Numbered from the stretch's first letter, positions 44,766 to 56,652 are shown. The stretch is DNA of 64,000 bases from Clostridia bacterium (GCA_017624735.1 JAGAMK010000040.1:1-64000), one strand, 5' to 3'. Made by a program: numbers and translations. The notes: generated from the letters alone by a model not told the origin.

Positions 44766-46964
44766 ATGAAAAAGTACCTTGCAATTGTCTTAGCGGTTGT
44801 GCTTATATTGTCTGCAATTCCTATGACTGCTATGGCTAACACAAGTGGAAATTATACTTACGAAGTAATTTCTGAAACGGATAAAACTTGTGTGATAACT
44901 AAATATACAGGAAGCACTCGTAATCTGGTTATTCCATCTTCCCTTGATGGATACAAGGTTGTAGAGATAGGTGAATATGCCTTTTTTGATAAAGAGGAGT
45001 CCATTGGAAACAAGAATTTAAGAAGTGTTGAAATTCCTGCAACCGTGAAAAAAATCGGCAAGTTTGCTTTTAATGCATGTTCAGGTCTTAATACTGTTGT
45101 TCTTGTTGATGGTATTGAAATTGTTGAAGAAGGCGCATTTTTTAATTGTACTTACCTTGCTACAATCAATCTTCCTGATTCAATAACATATATCGGAAGA
45201 AACATTCTTCACGATACAAAAATTATGCCATTATTGCCACAGTATGAAAGAGAAGACTCAATGCTTCCTGCAACTGAGCCAATTTTTGATATGAGTAATT
45301 GGACAAATGGTGCTCTTTATATAGGCAAACATCTTTTAGGTGTTGACCTTACAAAAACAGGTAGTTTTTCAGTTAAAGAAGGAACAAAAACTATTGCAGG
45401 TGAGGCTTTTTATTGGTGCGATAAACTCACAAGCATTACAATTCCAAACGGTGTTGTTTCAATTGGTGAGTACGCATTCTATAACTGCGATGGAATCAAA
45501 TCTCTGTATCTTCCTGACAGTATTACTGCTATTGGCCGGTCTGCTTTTGACCACTGTGATAAACTCCAGACCATTAACATTCCGTCAAAAGTTAAGGAAA
45601 TCGCTGACTGGACATTTACAGGGTGCAAAGCGTTAAAGAGTGTAACAATTCCTGCAACTGTAAAAAGAATCGGTACAGGTGCATACTGCGCATGTACCTC
45701 ATTGGAAACGGTTAAAATTAGCGGTGGTGTTGAGGAAATTGGTAAGGCAGCCTTCCAAGGTTGCACAGCGCTTGCTAACATTACTATTGCAGATAGTGTA
45801 AAATTGATTGGTCAGAACGCATTCGGCTCAACAAGATATTACAATACAAGCACAAACTGGAAAAACAACACACTTTATATTGGTAATCATCTTATAAATG
45901 TAAGAAGCTCAGTATCTGGTGCGTTTTCTGTTCCTGCAGGCACAAAGGCAATCTCAGAAGATGCCTTCTTTGAATGTGGAAAAATAACAGAAATCAGTAT
46001 CCCAAGTAGTGTTATTGGAATTTACGACGGTGCATTCAGAAAGTGCACATCTTTGCAGAACATTACAGTTGCAGGTGATAACAGTTCATATTCTGCAAAG
46101 GGAGGTATTCTTTACAATAAAGCTGGTAGCAGACTTATTTGCTGTCCTGTTTCAAATACAGCAAGTACAATGAATGTTGCAAGTAATGTTGAAAAGATTG
46201 GTGATTATGCTTTCTACGGATGTAAAAATCTTGTAAACATTAAGTTGTCAAACAACGCAAATGAAATTGGCGAATATGCTTTCTATGATTGCAATAATCT
46301 CAGTACAATTAGTGTTCCTGCAAGTGTAAAAACTATTGGCGACTGGGCTTTTGCTGCATCTGAAAAGCTTACAGTTTATGTTCAGGCAGATTCCTTTGCA
46401 GAAAGTTATGTAAAAGAAAATGAAGTGAAATACGATTATATGGGCATTACACTTAAAGATGATAGAAATGGTGTAATTGTTATTACTGAAAGCAAAGACA
46501 TTCTTCCTATGAACAGTCAGCTTAGTGTGAGTGTAGCAAAGGTTGAAGACGGAAATAATTTTTCAATCAATGTTAAGGATGATGGCAAGGCTGTTTCCCC
46601 TAATGGTTTAGTTACTGTAAAAATCGCTGTGCCAAGTGGAATGGATGCATCTGCTTGTAAGGTTTACTTTGCATCAGGCGAAGAATATACTTATGTAAAT
46701 GCTGTTTTGGAAGATGGTTATTTAGTTTTCCAAACAACAAAATTGGGAGACTTCCTTGTTACAGAAAAAGCATTAACGGCAATTTTAGGTGATGTTAACG
46801 GTGACGGTAAGGTTACTGCTATTGACGCACGTTGGGTATTGCAGATTGCTGCAGGAGTTAAGACTGTAACGGCGGAAGACAAGGCTCTGGCAGATGTTAA
46901 CGGTGATGGTAAAGTAACTGCTATTGATGCTCGTAAGATTTTGCAGATTGCAGCGGGATTATAA
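44766..46964 (+). CDS. BspA-like leucine-rich-repeat surface protein with dockerin
   Basis: A 732-residue secreted protein. The signal peptide (about 1-25, ending AMA) is followed by many BspA-type (LRR_5) repeats of the form SITIPNGVVSIGEYAFYNC (about 55-540), a beta-rich spacer (about 560-670) and a two-repeat dockerin (674-732; DVNGDGKVTAIDARxxLQIAAG twice). LRR_5 proteins often mediate adhesion or protein contact. I chose ATG 44766 with AGGAGG upstream; the frame extends nine codons further without a site. The dockerin should attach it to a cohesin-bearing surface protein. Confidence 0.92.
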   Translation: MKKYLAIVLAVVLILSAIPMTAMANTSGNYTYEVISETDKTCVITKYTGSTRNLVIPSSLDGYKVVEIGEYAFFDKEESIGNKNLRSVEIPATVKKIGKFAFNACSGLNTVVLVDGIEIVEEGAFFNCTYLATINLPDSITYIGRNILHDTKIMPLLPQYEREDSMLPATEPIFDMSNWTNGALYIGKHLLGVDLTKTGSFSVKEGTKTIAGEAFYWCDKLTSITIPNGVVSIGEYAFYNCDGIKSLYLPDSITAIGRSAFDHCDKLQTINIPSKVKEIADWTFTGCKALKSVTIPATVKRIGTGAYCACTSLETVKISGGVEEIGKAAFQGCTALANITIADSVKLIGQNAFGSTRYYNTSTNWKNNTLYIGNHLINVRSSVSGAFSVPAGTKAISEDAFFECGKITEISIPSSVIGIYDGAFRKCTSLQNITVAGDNSSYSAKGGILYNKAGSRLICCPVSNTASTMNVASNVEKIGDYAFYGCKNLVNIKLSNNANEIGEYAFYDCNNLSTISVPASVKTIGDWAFAASEKLTVYVQADSFAESYVKENEVKYDYMGITLKDDRNGVIVITESKDILPMNSQLSVSVAKVEDGNNFSINVKDDGKAVSPNGLVTVKIAVPSGMDASACKVYFASGEEYTYVNAVLEDGYLVFQTTKLGDFLVTEKALTAILGDVNGDGKVTAIDARWVLQIAAGVKTVTAEDKALADVNGDGKVTAIDARKILQIAAGL

Positions 46965-46983
46965 TTCAAAAAAGATATAAGAA

Positions 46984-47015
46984 AAGACCTCACAGGGATT
47001 ACCTTGTGAGGTCTT
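46984..47015. terminator. Bidirectional terminator between convergent genes
   Basis: AAGACCTCACA pairs with TGTGAGGTCTT, with an inner GG/CC. It separates the rightward LRR gene from the leftward cpsB gene and has T-rich or A-rich flanks on each side. Confidence 0.75.
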
Positions 47016-47023
47016 GTTGTGTA

Positions 47024-47746
47024 TTATAAAATATCCTGATTATTAATAACTTTTAATGGAGTCTTTTCGAGGCATAAGCGAATATCATCAGCAGAAAGCT
47101 CATCAGGTAAGTCGTCAAGTTTTTCGTTTAATCGGGTATGACGGAAAACAGGGTCATGAGCATCGCTTGCTATAAGTGTCGCAAATTTGCGATTTATCAT
47201 ATCCAACGCCATTTTTTGTGGGCCGGGCCCGTTTTTTCCTCTTAAGCTGTCAATATTAACCTGTAAGAGAATAGGACGGTCAAGAATCTCGTCAATCAGT
47301 GAGTAGTCTTCGTGGAAAACGTAATATCTCTCAGGATGGGCAAGAATAGGAGTATAACCCCTGTCAAGAAGTTCATCAAACCACATTAAAACATGGTCGG
47401 TTTTAAAAGGACCAAGGGGCATTTCACACAACATATATCTTGAGTCATTAATAGTTAAATCATCAAGACTTCCTGCAGTAAAGATTTTGTCTGAGAGAAA
47501 AAGTTCTGCTCCGTGGAGAAGTTTGAGAGGAATACTCTCTTCTTCCAATGCAATTTTAAGATTTTCAATTCTATGATTACGTTCCTTAACAAACCCATGA
47601 ATATGTTTAAAATCAAAGAAATGAGGGGTCAAAACCAAGGTTTTACAACCATTTTTGTATGCGTCATGACACATTTCTATAGATTCTTCAATATCCTGTG
47701 CACCGTCGTCAATACCGTACAAAACATGGCTATGAATATCTATCAT
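47024..47746 (-). CDS. CpsB/YwqE-type PHP-domain tyrosine phosphatase
   Basis: A 240-residue metal-dependent phosphatase of the PHP superfamily. HSH at 5-7, DDGA at 13-16, TPHFF (His42), the ILAHPERY segment and SDAHDP are the metal-binding motifs. Family members dephosphorylate the tyrosine kinases that control capsule or exopolysaccharide synthesis. No kinase or capsule gene is in this window. Its start overlaps the upstream membrane protein stop by 4 nt. Confidence 0.9.
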   Translation of the reverse strand: MIDIHSHVLYGIDDGAQDIEESIEMCHDAYKNGCKTLVLTPHFFDFKHIHGFVKERNHRIENLKIALEEESIPLKLLHGAELFLSDKIFTAGSLDDLTINDSRYMLCEMPLGPFKTDHVLMWFDELLDRGYTPILAHPERYYVFHEDYSLIDEILDRPILLQVNIDSLRGKNGPGPQKMALDMINRKFATLIASDAHDPVFRHTRLNEKLDDLPDELSADDIRLCLEKTPLKVINNQDIL

Positions 47747-48900
47747 TTTTTCTCATCTCCTTTAGATATCTCTTCTTTTGGATAATGCAATATGTTAATA
47801 ATTCCTTCATCGTTCAACAATTTGAGCATAACTATTGTAAGAGGAAGAATAAAGATGCCAATAACACCAAATATCTGTGAACCGATAAACATTGAAGTGA
47901 TAGTAAGGAATGCAGGGATTCCCAATTGAGTTGCAACAAGTTTTGGTTCAATAACTTGTCTTATAACAGTAATGCAAACATATAACACGAATAAACCGAT
48001 AGCAAGTGCATAGTTTCCGGTAAATAGATTGTAAACTGCCCAAGGAATAACGATTGTACCCGTACCTAAAACAGGAATAATGTCCACAATGGCGGTAATA
48101 GCAGCAATAATAAAAATGTAGCCGTTATTGTATATGCCAAGAAGTTGGAGAATGAACAAACCGATGCAAATTTCTGTAAATGTGACACTGATAATGAGTC
48201 CGTAAGCCTTAGCATACTTTCCAAGAGATGGAATTAGAAGTCTTTTTGAGCGAATGATTTTTTCTCTTGTATCTTCACGGAATAAGCCTAACACCAATCT
48301 TTTGAATGTGTCAAAATCAGCGGTGATAAAGCAACTTGCAATAATGCTGACAACAACCGAAACTAAAGTTGTTGGAATTTGTTTTGCAGTCTGCCACATT
48401 CCGGAAAGTGGTGCAGAAAGGAGAGAAAAATCAATTTCTGGCATAGTAACTGAGGCTGTACCACTTGCGAAAGAGTTAAGTTTCTCGTGAATAAGAGAAA
48501 TGGCAGGAGCCGATATTTTTTCAGGAAGAATTGAAACGAAACTTACAATGTATTTTTCGATTTCCGCAATAAAGGTTGGCAAGTCCTCAAATCTGATTAT
48601 GAGATATTGAACAAATCCTTTAAGTTCAGAGAACAACCAGATAAAGAAGATAACAATAACGGAGAAAATTGCAAAGAAGCTCAACAAAACAGTAATGGCA
48701 GAAACAAGCCCTTTTTTTAAAGGCGTTTTCTTGCATATAAAGTTTACAGGTCTTTGTAAAAGGTATGCCACTATGATTGCCACTATGATTGGCAGTACTG
48801 CTCCAAAAACATATTTGAAAAATAAATAAAAGAGAGCAAGTACCACCGCTATATATACAATATTAATTATAAAATTCTTCTTTTTTTCAATTCCTGTCAT
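47743..48900 (-). CDS. AI-2E-family multi-pass membrane transporter
   Basis: A 385-residue protein with about eight hydrophobic segments. The family-typical C-terminal region includes DIIPVLGTGTIVIPWAVYNL and IRQVIEPKLVATQLGIPAF. The family includes the quorum-signal exporter TqsA, Na+/H+ antiporters and sporulation protein YtvI, so substrate cannot be assigned. Coupled to cpsB by an ATGA overlap. Confidence 0.88.
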   Translation of the reverse strand: MTGIEKKKNFIINIVYIAVVLALFYLFFKYVFGAVLPIIVAIIVAYLLQRPVNFICKKTPLKKGLVSAITVLLSFFAIFSVIVIFFIWLFSELKGFVQYLIIRFEDLPTFIAEIEKYIVSFVSILPEKISAPAISLIHEKLNSFASGTASVTMPEIDFSLLSAPLSGMWQTAKQIPTTLVSVVVSIIASCFITADFDTFKRLVLGLFREDTREKIIRSKRLLIPSLGKYAKAYGLIISVTFTEICIGLFILQLLGIYNNGYIFIIAAITAIVDIIPVLGTGTIVIPWAVYNLFTGNYALAIGLFVLYVCITVIRQVIEPKLVATQLGIPAFLTITSMFIGSQIFGVIGIFILPLTIVMLKLLNDEGIINILHYPKEEISKGDEKK

Positions 48901-49058
48901 AAATGATTCTCCAAATCAAAACATATATAATATTATAATAAACTATTTTCACTCAAGTATCAATGTATAAAATAAATTTTATGTAAAATTTTCTAAAAAA
49001 ACAGCAAAAAATAATTGCAAATATATAGCAAATTACTCTTTATTATATTGATTTTTTA

Positions 49059-49067
49059 TGTTAGAAT
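49059..49067 (+). promoter_or_regulatory. Possible extended -10 promoter of hom
   Basis: TG, one base, then TAGAAT (49062-49067), in the 240-bp A+T-rich divergent gap before hom. No good -35 was seen. Otherwise the gap (48901-49141) holds nothing I recognise. Confidence 0.35.
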
Positions 49068-49141
49068 ATGTGAAAGTATATTAAAATGCTTGATTATACC
49101 TTTTTTTACATAAACCTAAAAAGCAAGGATGTGAATTCTTA

Positions 49142-50380
49142 ATGTATGTTGCAGTAATGGGCTATGGTACTGTTGGTTCTGGTGTAGTAGAAGTGCTTAC
49201 AAAAAACCACGACAGTATTGTAAAAAGAAGCACACAGAAAGAAATGGAAGTTAAATATATTCTCGATTTGAGAGATTTCCCAGGAGACCCTCACGAGGAT
49301 AAAATGATAAAGGATTTTAACATTATTCTCAATGACGATGATGTTAAGGTTGTAGTTGAAACAATGGGTGGACTTCACCCTGCTTATGAATTTGTTTCAT
49401 CCTGCCTTAAAGCAGGCAAGAGTGTTGTAACATCAAACAAAGAGCTTGTTGCAGCAAAGGGTTATGAACTTTTACAGTTTGCAGCAGAAAATAACGTTAA
49501 TTTCTTGTTTGAAGCATCTGTTGGTGGCGGTATTCCGATTATCCGTCCGATTTCACAGTGTCTTGCAGCAAATGAAATTGATGAAATCGCAGGTATTCTT
49601 AACGGCACAACAAACTTTATTCTTACAATGATGATTGAAAAGAATATGAGTTTTGAAGATGCCCTTAAGCTTGCTCAAGATAACGGATACGCAGAAAAAG
49701 ACCCGACAGCAGACGTTGAGGGTCACGATGCTTGCAGAAAAATTTGTATTCTTGCATCTCTCTGCTTTGGTAAGCATGTATATCCTGATTCAGTTTATAC
49801 AGAAGGAATTACAAGAATCACTCTTGATGATGTTGCATATATCGGTGCATTCGGTGGTGTAATTAAACTTCTTGGTCGTGCTAAGAGAATGGATGACGGC
49901 AAAATTTTTGCTGTCGTTTCTCCTGCAATCGTAATGAATGGCAGTCAGTTGGCATCTGTTAATGATGTTTTCAATGCAATTCTTGTCCGTGGTGATGCAA
50001 CAGGTGATGTTGTATTCTATGGTAAGGGTGCAGGTAAACTTCCAACAGCATCAGCAGTTGTTGCAGATGTTATTGACTGTGCAAGAAATATGGACAGAAA
50101 GAAACCTATCGGCTGGGGTGAAGCAGAGGAGAATTATGTTGTTGATTACAAGTCAGCGGTTAACCCTCTTTACATCCGTGCTGAAGTTACAGATAAGGCA
50201 AACGCATTACAGGATGTTGTTGCTACAATCGGTAAAGTTCAGGTGCTTGAATTTGCGGGTTGCAAATCAAACGAACTTGCTTTTGTAACATCTGCTATGG
50301 CAGAGGGTGAACTTACAGAAAAGCTTAATAGTATTTCATCAATCAGCATAAAATCTCTTATCAGAGTTACTGATTATTGA
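49142..50380 (+). CDS. hom: Homoserine dehydrogenase
   Basis: A 412-residue NAD(P)-dependent enzyme reducing aspartate semialdehyde to homoserine, the branch to threonine and methionine. The nucleotide-binding GYGTVGSG is at 7-14; the catalytic region has GTTNFILTMM and DPTADVEGHDACRKI. A C-terminal ACT-like domain (about 345-412) suggests feedback control. An AAGGA site lies about 12 nt before the only possible ATG. lysC follows, grouping two aspartate-pathway steps. Confidence 0.95.
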   Translation: MYVAVMGYGTVGSGVVEVLTKNHDSIVKRSTQKEMEVKYILDLRDFPGDPHEDKMIKDFNIILNDDDVKVVVETMGGLHPAYEFVSSCLKAGKSVVTSNKELVAAKGYELLQFAAENNVNFLFEASVGGGIPIIRPISQCLAANEIDEIAGILNGTTNFILTMMIEKNMSFEDALKLAQDNGYAEKDPTADVEGHDACRKICILASLCFGKHVYPDSVYTEGITRITLDDVAYIGAFGGVIKLLGRAKRMDDGKIFAVVSPAIVMNGSQLASVNDVFNAILVRGDATGDVVFYGKGAGKLPTASAVVADVIDCARNMDRKKPIGWGEAEENYVVDYKSAVNPLYIRAEVTDKANALQDVVATIGKVQVLEFAGCKSNELAFVTSAMAEGELTEKLNSISSISIKSLIRVTDY

Positions 50381-50417
50381 TAAACTAATTTACAAATAAT
50401 CCTTATAGGAGGCACAT

Positions 50418-51626
50418 ATGGGACTTATTGTTCAGAAATTCGGCGGTTCAAGTGTTCGTGACGCCGAGAGAGTTATGAATGTTGCCCAGATTGTTACTGA
50501 TACTTATCGTGCAGGTAATGATGTTGTAGTTGTAGTATCAGCACAGGGTGACACAACAGATGATTTAATTGAAAAGGCTTATGAAATTAACTCTAAGCCA
50601 TCAAAAAGAGAAATGGATATGCTTATGGCATCGGGCGAGCAGATTTCAATAGCACTTCTTGCTATGGCTATTGAAAAATTAGGTTGCCCCGCAGTTTCAC
50701 TTCTCGGTTGGCAGGCAGGATTTAATACAAGTTCTGCTTATGGTATGGCAAGAATTAAGAATGTTAAAACAGACAGACTCCGTTCCGAAATTGACCGTCA
50801 TAACATTGTTGTTGTGGCAGGGTTCCAAGGACTTAACAAATATGACGATTTGACAACTCTCGGTCGTGGTGGCTCTGATACAAGTGCTGTTGCTATCGCT
50901 GCTGCTCTTCGTGCAGACCGTTGTCAGATTTTCACAGACGTTGAAGGTGTTTACACGGCTGACCCAAGAAAAGTAGAAAATGCAAAGAAACTTCAGGAAA
51001 TCACTTATGATGAAATGCTTGAACTTGCAACTCTTGGTGCACAGGTTCTTAATAACCGTTCAGTTGAAATGGCGAAGAAATATAATGTTGAATTAGAGGT
51101 TCTCTCAAGCCTTAAACGAGTTCCCGGTACAATTGTTAAGGAGGTTACCAAAATGGAAAAAATGCTCATTAGAGGTGTTACAAAAGATACAGATGTAGCA
51201 CGTATTTCAGTTACAAAAATCCCCAACACACCAGGTGTTGCTTTTAAACTTTTCGACGTTCTTGCAAAACACAAGATTAATGTTGATATTATTTTACAGT
51301 CAATCGGACGCGACAGCACAAAGGATATTACATTTACTGTTTCAAAGAGCAATGCTGAGGAAACAGTTGAATGTGTAAAGAACGTTTTTGATATTGAAGA
51401 TAAAGATATCATCTGTGATACATCAGTTGCTAAAATTTCAATTGTTGGTGCAGGTATGGAATCACATCCCGGAACTGCGTCAAAAATGTTTGAGGCTCTT
51501 TATGAAAGAGACATCAACATTGATATGATTGCAACAAGCGAAATTAAAATTTCAGTTCTTATTAACCTTGAGGATGCTGACCGTGCAGTTAGCGCTATTC
51601 ACAAGGCATTCTTCCCTGCGGAATAA
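50418..51626 (+). CDS. lysC: Aspartate kinase
   Basis: A 402-residue enzyme that phosphorylates aspartate, the first step of lysine, threonine and methionine synthesis. KFGGSSVRDAERV (about 6-18) and GRGGSDTSAVAIAAAL (about 151) are the kinase signatures. Two C-terminal ACT domains (about 265-400) indicate allosteric inhibition by end products. GGAGG precedes the ATG. It lies 37 bp after hom. Confidence 0.96.
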   Translation: MGLIVQKFGGSSVRDAERVMNVAQIVTDTYRAGNDVVVVVSAQGDTTDDLIEKAYEINSKPSKREMDMLMASGEQISIALLAMAIEKLGCPAVSLLGWQAGFNTSSAYGMARIKNVKTDRLRSEIDRHNIVVVAGFQGLNKYDDLTTLGRGGSDTSAVAIAAALRADRCQIFTDVEGVYTADPRKVENAKKLQEITYDEMLELATLGAQVLNNRSVEMAKKYNVELEVLSSLKRVPGTIVKEVTKMEKMLIRGVTKDTDVARISVTKIPNTPGVAFKLFDVLAKHKINVDIILQSIGRDSTKDITFTVSKSNAEETVECVKNVFDIEDKDIICDTSVAKISIVGAGMESHPGTASKMFEALYERDINIDMIATSEIKISVLINLEDADRAVSAIHKAFFPAE

Positions 51627-51640
51627 TTGCGATTAATTTT

Positions 51641-51673
51641 AGAGAGAAACGATTTAGTTTCTCTCTATTTTAT
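51641..51673 (+). terminator. Rho-independent terminator after lysC
   Basis: AGAGAGAAAC pairs perfectly with GTTTCTCTCT around GATTTA, followed by ATTTTAT. Confidence 0.88.
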
Positions 51674-51709
51674 AAAGTTACAAAGAAAATTAAAGTGAAG
51701 GAGATATAA

Positions 51710-53173
<1,464 letters not shown>

Positions 53174-53183
53174 GGAGATTTAG

Positions 53184-54437
53184 ATGTTTAATAATTTAAT
53201 TGATTCTATCGGATTTATAAATAATACTGACCCTGAAGTAGCAGCTGCTATGGGTCTTGAACTCAAAAGACAGAGAGAGAACCTTGAACTTATTGCAAGT
53301 GAAAATATTGTTTCTCCTGCAGTTATGGCTGCTATGGGCAGTGTGCTTACAAACAAATATGCTGAAGGCTATCCCGGAAAGAGATACTACGGTGGATGTC
53401 AGCATGTGGATATTGTAGAAGATATTGCACGTGACAGACTTAAAAAACTTTTTGGCGCAAACTATGCAAATGTTCAACCTCACTCAGGTGCTCAGGCAAA
53501 TCTTGCAGTTTATTTTGCACTTCTTCAGCCGGGCGATACTGTTATGGGTATGAATCTTGCGGAAGGTGGTCACCTTACTCACGGTTCACCTGTTAATATG
53601 TCAGGTAAATACTATAACTTTGTGCCTTATGGTGTTGACGAAAATGGTTTCCTCGACTACGATGCTTTTGAAAAGAAAGCAAAGGAATGTCAGCCAAAAC
53701 TTATTGTAGCAGGTGCTTCTGCATATCCAAGAACTATCGACTTTGAAAAAATGGCAAATATTGCTCACAGCGTTGGTGCTTACTTTATGGTTGATATGGC
53801 TCATATTGCAGGTCTTGTTGCAGCAGGTCTTCATCCATCACCGGTGCCTTACGCAGATGTTGTTACTTCAACAACACATAAGACTCTTCGTGGTCCTCGT
53901 GGTGGTATCATTCTTTGCAAGGACGAAGAATTCGGTATGCAATTCAACAAGGCAATCTTCCCCGGCACACAGGGTGGTCCTTTAATGCATATTATCGCAG
54001 GTAAGGCAGTTTGTTTCGGTGAAGCATTGAGTGACGACTTCAAGGCATATCAACAGAGAGTTGTTGATAATGCAAAAGCTTTGGCAGAAGGTCTTGTAAA
54101 GAGAGGCATTAACTTGGTATCTGGCGGTACAGATAATCATTTGATGCTTGTTGACCTTCGTTCAGTTGGTATTACAGGTAAAGAACTTGAACACAGACTT
54201 GATGAAGTTCACATTACTGCAAACAAGAATGCTATTCCAAACGACCCTGAAAAGCCATTCGTAACAAGCGGTGTCAGAATTGGTACTCCTGCTGTTACAA
54301 CAAGAGGACTTCAGGTTGAAGATATGGATAAGATTGCAGAGTTTATTTATCTTGCTGCTACTGATTTTGAAAATCAGAAAGCATACATCACAAAGGGTGT
54401 TGCAGAGCTTTGCAAGAAATATCCTTTATACGAATAA
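53184..54437 (+). CDS. glyA: Serine hydroxymethyltransferase
   Basis: A 417-residue PLP enzyme that interconverts serine and glycine and loads tetrahydrofolate. The PLP lysine lies in [13 protein letters not shown] (about 230). [16 protein letters not shown] and [18 protein letters not shown] are family signatures. AAGGAG precedes the start. It is co-transcribed with guaB. Confidence 0.98.
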   Translation: MFNNLIDSIGFINNTDPEVAAAMGLELKRQRENLELIASENIVSPAVMAAMGSVLTNKYAEGYPGKRYYGGCQHVDIVEDIARDRLKKLFGANYANVQPHSGAQANLAVYFALLQPGDTVMGMNLAEGGHLTHGSPVNMSGKYYNFVPYGVDENGFLDYDAFEKKAKECQPKLIVAGASAYPRTIDFEKMANIAHSVGAYFMVDMAHIAGLVAAGLHPSPVPYADVVTSTTHKTLRGPRGGIILCKDEEFGMQFNKAIFPGTQGGPLMHIIAGKAVCFGEALSDDFKAYQQRVVDNAKALAEGLVKRGINLVSGGTDNHLMLVDLRSVGITGKELEHRLDEVHITANKNAIPNDPEKPFVTSGVRIGTPAVTTRGLQVEDMDKIAEFIYLAATDFENQKAYITKGVAELCKKYPLYE

Positions 54438-54452
54438 TTCATAAAATAGCAA

Positions 54453-54486
54453 CCCCACTGCATAAACTTTAAAAAATGCAGTGGGG
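54453..54486 (+). promoter_or_regulatory. Perfect 11-bp hairpin that includes the dapF ribosome site
   Basis: CCCCACTGCAT (54453-54463) pairs perfectly with ATGCAGTGGGG (54476-54486). The GGGGG at 54483-54487, the only ribosome site of dapF (ATG 54494), is the 3' arm. No U-tract follows, so it is not a standard terminator of glyA. It could limit dapF translation unless opened or cleaved. Confidence 0.7.
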
Positions 54487-54493
54487 GATTACT

Positions 54494-55321
54494 ATGAAAT
54501 TCACTAAAATGCACGGTGCAGGAAATGACTATATTTACATTGATTGCTTCAATGAAAGGGTTGAAAACCCCGAAGAACTGTCAAGAAAAATAAGTCAAAG
54601 GCATTTCGGTATCGGCGCAGATGGTATTGTTTTAATTAAACCGTCAGTAGTTGCGGATTGTTCAATGAACATCTATAATGCAGATGGCTCACAGGCAGAA
54701 ATGTGCGGAAATGCAATCCGTTGTGTTGCGAAATACATATATGACAATAAGAAAAAACGAGACAGAATAAAAATTGACACTTTAAGTGGTGTTAAAGTGG
54801 TTGAAATGCACTCACAAGACGGAAAAGCAGTCGGTGGCACAGTAAATATGGGAAAACCCACTTTTAACGGTCGTCAGATACCAACCCGATATGGTATGAG
54901 TGTTGTGAAAGACCAGATTCTTAACATTGACAATGAAGATTACAAAATTATTTGCGTGGGAATGGGAAATCCCCATTGTGTAGTGTTTTGTGGTGGTGTT
55001 GATAATTTAAATTTAGCCAAAATCGGACCTCTTTTTGAGCATCACGAGATGTTCCCTGAGAGAATTAACACGGAATTCGTAGAAATTATAGATGAAAATC
55101 GTCTAAAAATGCGCGTATGGGAAAGAGGTAGTGGTGAAACTCTTGCTTGTGGCACAGGTGCTTGCGCGGTGGCAGTTGCATCAATTATTAATGGTTTTTG
55201 TGATAAAAATAAGGATGTAAAAATTCAAGCCCGTGGTGGAGTTTTAACAGTTAAATGGCATGAGGACGACAATGTATATTTAACAGGCGAAGCAGTAAAG
55301 GTGTTTGACGGTGAAATATAA
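54494..55321 (+). CDS. dapF: Diaminopimelate epimerase
   Basis: A 275-residue PLP-independent racemase converting LL- to meso-diaminopimelate for lysine and peptidoglycan. The catalytic cysteines lie in MCGNAIRCV (about 75) and LACGTGACAVAV (about 217). It starts MKFTKMHGAGNDY. I chose ATG 54494; the frame runs six codons upstream through the hairpin. Together with dapL downstream it forms the last steps of the aminotransferase route. Confidence 0.96.
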   Translation: MKFTKMHGAGNDYIYIDCFNERVENPEELSRKISQRHFGIGADGIVLIKPSVVADCSMNIYNADGSQAEMCGNAIRCVAKYIYDNKKKRDRIKIDTLSGVKVVEMHSQDGKAVGGTVNMGKPTFNGRQIPTRYGMSVVKDQILNIDNEDYKIICVGMGNPHCVVFCGGVDNLNLAKIGPLFEHHEMFPERINTEFVEIIDENRLKMRVWERGSGETLACGTGACAVAVASIINGFCDKNKDVKIQARGGVLTVKWHEDDNVYLTGEAVKVFDGEI

Positions 55322-55327
55322 AACAAG

Positions 55328-55393
55328 GTCATTCTGAGCAAAGCGAAGAATCTATGTATAGAGATACTTCGTCACTTCGTTCTTTAGAATGAT
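55328..55393. repeat. REP-like palindromic repeat, family A, copy 4
   Basis: GTCATTCTGAGCAAAGCGAAG at the left, TACTTCGTCACTTCGTTC and TAGAATGAT at the right. The shortest copy, with one end base changed. It lies between dapF and dapL. Confidence 0.85.
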
Positions 55394-55429
55394 ATAAGGA
55401 AAACAAAAAACATTGTCGGAGGGACAATT

Positions 55430-56644
55430 ATGAAAATAAATGACAATTTCTTAAAAATTCAGAGTTCTTACCTTTTCTCAAACATTGCAAAAAAGGTAAA
55501 TGCTTATGTAGCGGAAAATCCTGACAAGCCAATTATCCGTCTTGGTATTGGTGACGTTACTCGTCCACTTGCAGGTGCTTGTATTGATGCTATGCACAAG
55601 GCAGTTGACGAAATGTCAAACGAAAAAACATTTATGGGTTATCCACCTGAATATGGTCACAAATGGCTTTTAGATGCTATTAACGAGAACGACTATAAAG
55701 CACGTGGTGTTGAGCTTGATAACAGTGAAATCTTCGTTTCTGACGGTGCAAAGAGCGACTGCGGTAATATCGGTGACATCTTCTCAACTGACAACAAAGT
55801 TGCAGTTTGTGACCCTGTTTATCCTGTTTATGTTGACACAAATGTTATGAGTGGTCGTTCAGGTGACAAAACAGCAGAGGGCTGGAGTAATATTTATTAT
55901 ATGCCTTGTAATGCTGAAAACAACTTCTTACCTGAACTTCCAAAGGAAAAAGTTGATATTATTTACCTTTGCTTCCCAAATAACCCAACAGGTATGGCTG
56001 CAACAAAGGATGAACTCAAAAAATGGGTTGATTATGCAAACGAAAATGGCGCTGTAATCCTTTTTGACTCTGCTTATGAAGCATTTATCACAGAGGATAA
56101 TGTTCCTCACTCAATCTATGAAATCGAAGGAGCAAAGAGCTGTGCAATCGAGTTCAGAAGCTTCTCAAAAACTGCAGGTTTCACAGGTGTTCGTTGTGGT
56201 TATACAGTTGTTCCACATGATATTAAAGTTGACGGTGTTGAACTCAACGCACTTTGGGCAAGACGTCAGGCTACAAAGTTCAACGGTGTTTCATACATTA
56301 CACAAAGAGCAGCAGAGGCTGTTTATAGTGAAGAAGGCAAAAAGCAGGTTCGTGAGATTATCGCATATTATCAGAACAATGCAAAGATTATCTATAACGG
56401 ACTTAAAGAGTGTGGCTTTACAGTTTATGGTGCAGTAAACTCACCTTATGTATGGCTTAAAACTCCTGACGGAATGAGCAGTTGGGAATTCTTTGATACA
56501 CTCCTTGAAAACATTCAGGTTGTTGGTACTCCTGGTGAGGGCTTTGGCCCAAGTGGTGAGGGATACTTCCGACTCACAGCATTCGGCTCAACGGAGAACA
56601 CAATCAAAGCAGTAGAAAGAATAAAAAACTATTTCTGCAAATAA
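55430..56644 (+). CDS. dapL: LL-diaminopimelate aminotransferase
   Basis: A 404-residue class I/II PLP aminotransferase that makes LL-diaminopimelate directly from tetrahydrodipicolinate, bypassing the succinyl or acetyl routes. The PLP lysine lies in [15 protein letters not shown] (about 248). It starts [20 protein letters not shown], typical of DapL. CGGAGGG precedes the ATG. With dapF, hom and lysC it shows complete logic for aspartate-family synthesis. Confidence 0.96.
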   Translation: MKINDNFLKIQSSYLFSNIAKKVNAYVAENPDKPIIRLGIGDVTRPLAGACIDAMHKAVDEMSNEKTFMGYPPEYGHKWLLDAINENDYKARGVELDNSEIFVSDGAKSDCGNIGDIFSTDNKVAVCDPVYPVYVDTNVMSGRSGDKTAEGWSNIYYMPCNAENNFLPELPKEKVDIIYLCFPNNPTGMAATKDELKKWVDYANENGAVILFDSAYEAFITEDNVPHSIYEIEGAKSCAIEFRSFSKTAGFTGVRCGYTVVPHDIKVDGVELNALWARRQATKFNGVSYITQRAAEAVYSEEGKKQVREIIAYYQNNAKIIYNGLKECGFTVYGAVNSPYVWLKTPDGMSSWEFFDTLLENIQVVGTPGEGFGPSGEGYFRLTAFGSTENTIKAVERIKNYFCK

Positions 56645-56652
56645 AATGATAG

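Noticed and set aside
34965..46964. A cellulosome gene cluster
   Set aside because: Dockerins and a cohesin-like domain are present, but no glycoside hydrolase or large scaffoldin.
47743..48900. Autoinducer-2 exporter function
   Set aside because: The family has several functions and nothing here supports quorum signalling.
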